Origin: DATLLN01 sp963797175
GTDB lineage: Bacteria; Actinomycetota; Thermoleophilia; Gaiellales; JAICJC01
Length of the DNA: 64,000 nucleotides
Assembly: GCA_963797175.1 (NCBI GenBank)
Contig: CAWCOL010000009.1
Coordinates: 248,001 to 312,000, forward strand
Direction of reading: 5' to 3'
Below, one piece after another: positions 61,511 through 64,000 of this stretch (its first letter is position 1; each line of letters begins with the position of its first letter). The notes under the pieces are model-generated. The model was given only the letters and a program-made list of their open reading frames with translations. It did not search any database and had not been told where the DNA came from. The translations under genes were made by a program, and so were the position numbers.

Positions 61511-61954
61511 TCAGCGAGTGCCCCAGGCGAACGTCTGCTTGTGGAGGTCGAGGTACATGAAGGTCTCCGTCGCGCGGACGCCGGTCACCGCACGCAGCCG
61601 TTCGACCACACGCAGCAGGTGCTTGTTGTCAGCGCAGACGACCTCGACCAGCAGGTCGAACGACCCCGAGATGATGACCACGTAGCTGGTCTCGTCCCAG
61701 GCCGACACCTCGTCGGCGATGCGCTGGAGGTCGTCGCCGGCCTGCACGCCGATCATCGCCATCACGTCGAAGCCGACCATCAGCGGGTTCGTTACCGCGA
61801 CCATCTCGATCACGCCCGCCCCGGTCAGCTTCTGCACGCGGGCGCGCACCGCCGTCTCGGAGATCCCCAGGTCGCGCGCCAGTGCCGTAAACGAGCGGCG
61901 GCCGTCGCGTTGTAGACTCTCGATGATCCGCCGGTTGGTCGTATCGAGCTTCAT
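61511..61954 (-). CDS. Lrp/AsnC-family regulator
   Basis: A 147-residue feast/famine regulator: N-terminal helix-turn-helix (about 5-50, RRIIESLQRDGRRSFTALARDLGISETAVRARVQKL) and a C-terminal RAM ligand domain (IGVQAGDDLQRI, VVIISGSFDLLVEVVC). It faces the polyamine ABC operon across 114 bp that contains a perfect palindrome, so it probably regulates that operon and itself. A GGGGGG ribosome site precedes its ATG. Convergent with argF. Confidence 0.9.
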   Translation of the reverse strand: MKLDTTNRRIIESLQRDGRRSFTALARDLGISETAVRARVQKLTGAGVIEMVAVTNPLMVGFDVMAMIGVQAGDDLQRIADEVSAWDETSYVVIISGSFDLLVEVVCADNKHLLRVVERLRAVTGVRATETFMYLDLHKQTFAWGTR

Positions 61955-61990
61955 TGGTGGATCCCCCCATTTCGCACCGCAAAATCTTCG

Positions 61991-62028
61991 AACTTCGAAG
62001 TTGACTCGGTGCAAACTCACGATATACG
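61991..62028. promoter_or_regulatory. Candidate Lrp operator and potA promoter
   Basis: The perfect 12-bp palindrome AACTTCGAAGTT (61991-62002), with a second TTCGAA just before it, overlaps TTGACT (62001-62006), the -35 of a promoter with TATACG (62023-62028) after a 16-nt spacer. A protein on the palindrome would block potA transcription; the Lrp gene is next door. Confidence 0.5.
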
Positions 62029-62068
62029 CTAGCGCATCACTCGGGACAGCTCTCCTGGGGAGGGATCG

Positions 62069-63181
62069 TTGGAGCAGCCAGATGTCCGCCTGGAGCGGGT
62101 AACCAAGAGTTTCGGCGAGGTCGTGGCCGTTGACGACCTTTCGCTCTCGTTCGAGCACGGCGGGTTCGTCGCCCTGCTCGGTCCCTCCGGCTGCGGCAAG
62201 ACCACCACGCTGCGCATGATCGGCGGCTTCGAGGAGCCGACCAAGGGCACCGTGTACCTGGGCGAGCAGAACGTCACCGGCCTGCCGCCCAACAAGCGCG
62301 AGGTCAACACGGTCTTCCAGAACTACGCGCTGTTCCCGCACATGTCGATCTACGACAATGTCGCGTTCGGGCTGCGCGAGCGCCGGGTCTCCAAGCACGA
62401 CATCGCCAAGCGCGTCCCCGAGATGCTCGAGCTGGTCGAGCTGCGCGGCTTCGAGAAGCGCAAGCCGACCCAGCTCTCCGGCGGCCAGGCCCAGCGCGTC
62501 GCGCTCGCCCGCGCCCTGATCAACCACCCGCGCGTGCTGCTGCTGGACGAGCCGCTGGGCGCGCTCGACCTGAAGCTGCGCAAGCAGATGCAGCTCGAGC
62601 TGAAGCGGATCCAGACCGAGGTGAACATCACGTTCATCCACGTCACCCACGATCAGGAGGAGGCCATGACCATGGCCGACCGGATCGCGGTGATGAACCA
62701 GGGGCGGATCGAGCAGATCGGCCCGCCGACCGAGCTGTACGAGCACCCCGACACGGCCTTCGTCGCCGGATTCCTGGGCGTCAGCAACCTGCTGGCCGGC
62801 ACGATCTCGGGCGACGACGCGGTGCGGCTGTCCGACGGCGGCGAGGCGCGGGTCGCAGCGGGGGCGCTCAAGGATGCGCCGTCCGAGGTGCGGATCGGCG
62901 TCCGGCCGGAGAAGGTGCGGCTGGAGGTCGGCTCGGAGGCCACGTCCCCGAATGGCGTGAACCAGCTTACGGGCACCGTGCGCGACGTCAGCTACATCGG
63001 TGTCAGCACGCAGTACATCGTCGACACGAAGGTCGGCGGCGAGATCGTCGTCTTCGCCCAGAACGCCGGGCGCGGCATACCGTTGCGCAGCGGCGACGGC
63101 GTGCGAGTCATGTGGGATCCGGAGGACACGTTCGTGATCACGGATTCCGGCGAAGTCCCCAGCGCGGAGGAGCTTGTATGA
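62069..63181 (+). CDS. potA: Polyamine ABC transporter ATPase PotA
   Basis: Nucleotide-binding subunit of a spermidine/putrescine importer, 370 residues. Walker A GPSGCGKTTTLRMIGG, Q-loop FQNYALFPHMS, signature LSGGQAQRVALARAL, Walker B VLLLDEPLGALD, then the C-terminal TOBE domain (about 280-355, VRIGVRPEKVRLE). TTG 62069 has a GGGGAGGG ribosome site. The substrate-binding protein gene overlaps its end (ATGA). Confidence 0.93.
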   Translation: MEQPDVRLERVTKSFGEVVAVDDLSLSFEHGGFVALLGPSGCGKTTTLRMIGGFEEPTKGTVYLGEQNVTGLPPNKREVNTVFQNYALFPHMSIYDNVAFGLRERRVSKHDIAKRVPEMLELVELRGFEKRKPTQLSGGQAQRVALARALINHPRVLLLDEPLGALDLKLRKQMQLELKRIQTEVNITFIHVTHDQEEAMTMADRIAVMNQGRIEQIGPPTELYEHPDTAFVAGFLGVSNLLAGTISGDDAVRLSDGGEARVAAGALKDAPSEVRIGVRPEKVRLEVGSEATSPNGVNQLTGTVRDVSYIGVSTQYIVDTKVGGEIVVFAQNAGRGIPLRSGDGVRVMWDPEDTFVITDSGEVPSAEELV

Positions 63182-64000
63182 GTGACAACCGGCCGATCAA
63201 CGACCCCGTCTCCCTCGCGTTCATGCGTGGGCTGACGCGGCGAGACCTGCTGCGCCGCGCGGGCATCGCCGGCGGCACCCTGGCCGGGGCGAGCCTGATC
63301 GCCGCCTGCGGCGGAGGCAGCGCGAGCACGGGCGGGGGCGGCGGGTCGAGCGCGTCGGGCCCGGTTGCCATGGACAAGACCGTTGCGCCGAACTGGACGT
63401 TCTCGAACTGGCCGCTCTACATCGACATCAAGAACAAGACCGACCACCCCTCCCTCGACCTCTTCGACAAGAAGTACAAGACGAAGACGAACTACCAGGA
63501 GGACATCGAGGACAACGACTCCTTCTTCGGGAAGGTGCAGGCCCAGCTCAAGGCCAACCAGGACATCGGCCGCGACATCGTCACGCTGACCGACTGGATG
63601 GCGGCCAAGTGGGTCGCTCTCGGCTACTGCGAGCAGCTCGACCTGAGCCTCCTGCCCAACGTCGAGGCGAACCTCGTGGACGCCCTCAAGGGGCGCTCGA
63701 TCGACCCGCAGAACAACCATCTGGTGCCGTGGCAGTCGGGCTTCACCGGCCTCGCCTACAACCCCGAGCTGACGGGGTTCGAGGTCAAGAACGTCGACGA
63801 CCTGTGGCACCCGAACCTGAAGGGCAAGGTCACGCTGCTGACCGAGATGCGCGACACGCTGGGCCTGACCATGCTCCAGCTCGGCATCGACCCCACCAAG
63901 TGCACGGTGGACGACGCGCAGAAGGCCTGCGACTACCTCCAGACCTACGTCAACAACGGCCAGGTCAGGCGCTTCACCGGCAACGACTATGCCAGCGACC
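63178..64000 (+). CDS. potD: Polyamine-binding lipoprotein PotD, cut by window edge
   Basis: Extracytoplasmic substrate-binding protein of the polyamine importer; the first 274 residues are visible. The N-terminus has a twin-arginine-like signal (GLTRRDLLRRAGIAGG) and a lipobox ending LIAACGG, so it is a membrane-tethered lipoprotein, probably Tat-exported. A Gly/Ser-rich linker follows, then NWTFSNWPLYIDIKN, the usual PotD opening. ATG 63178 overlaps the potA stop. The permease genes should follow beyond the window. Confidence 0.9.
   Translation, partial: MSDNRPINDPVSLAFMRGLTRRDLLRRAGIAGGTLAGASLIAACGGGSASTGGGGGSSASGPVAMDKTVAPNWTFSNWPLYIDIKNKTDHPSLDLFDKKYKTKTNYQEDIEDNDSFFGKVQAQLKANQDIGRDIVTLTDWMAAKWVALGYCEQLDLSLLPNVEANLVDALKGRSIDPQNNHLVPWQSGFTGLAYNPELTGFEVKNVDDLWHPNLKGKVTLLTEMRDTLGLTMLQLGIDPTKCTVDDAQKACDYLQTYVNNGQVRRFTGNDYASD

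Overview
The window is gene-dense, high-GC DNA from an actinobacterium. The evidence is the heat-shock order dnaK-grpE-dnaJ-hspR-clpB, an actinobacterial-type myo-inositol-1-phosphate synthase next to a phosphatidylinositol-phosphate synthase, frequent GTG starts, and many 4-nt gene overlaps. The mix suggests a deep-branching lineage such as Thermoleophilia; that placement is inference. No rRNA, tRNA, CRISPR array or prophage was seen.

Layout. 1-5.7 kb: arginine operon argC-J-B-R-G-H on the minus strand, with argH cut by the window edge and carrying an apparent frameshift; argF lies alone at 60.5 kb with an identical 13-bp promoter core. 5.7-8 kb: an alkaline-phosphatase-superfamily enzyme and msrA. 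8-15.6 kb: an envelope-glycan region with a flippase, membrane glycosyltransferase-like proteins, UDP-sulfoquinovose synthase (sqd1) and a DUF2304-GT2 fusion. 15.6-22.7 kb: class V aminotransferase, DUF309 protein, an XRE-cupin regulator facing azlCD, a sugar epimerase, a zinc-ribbon membrane protein, psuG and a PQQ-type propeller. 22.8-30.1 kb: the heat-shock operon, ending in an unknown membrane protein. 30-34.5 kb: a PadR/HAAS pair, a gene fragment beside an unusual repeat, endonuclease III, moaA and a cation/proton antiporter. 34.6-39.1 kb: an inositol-phospholipid cluster (PAP2, PIP synthase, ino1, and a glycosyltransferase fused to a PHP domain). 39.1-43.3 kb: Stf0 sulfotransferase, sulfatase, LysE exporter, a degenerate uracil-DNA-glycosylase-like protein and a membrane protein. 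43.4-50.7 kb: secreted S53 protease (frameshifted), BtuF-like binding protein, RlmD-like methyltransferase, metallopeptidase and a membrane glycosyltransferase. 50.7-56 kb: a second envelope-sugar operon. 56-60.5 kb: a small protein, a secreted protein with 11 Ig-like repeats, and YjbQ. 60.5-64 kb: argF, an Lrp regulator and the start of a polyamine ABC operon.

Three patterns cut across the window. (1) Many genes have a -10-like hexamer exactly 6-9 nt before the start codon, the signature of leaderless mRNA. (2) A family of long-hairpin repeats (about 168 bp full length, with shorter versions) sits between genes at 22.65, 34.5, 45.3 and 59.94 kb, with a possible excision footprint at 19.64 kb. 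(3) Three otherwise conserved genes (argH, azlC, the S53 protease) each show one frame break, which may be sequencing or assembly indels.

Functionally, the inositol-lipid cluster, the sulfur-sugar genes (sqd1, sulfotransferase, sulfatase) and the two sugar-assembly regions together point to an elaborate, possibly sulfated cell envelope.
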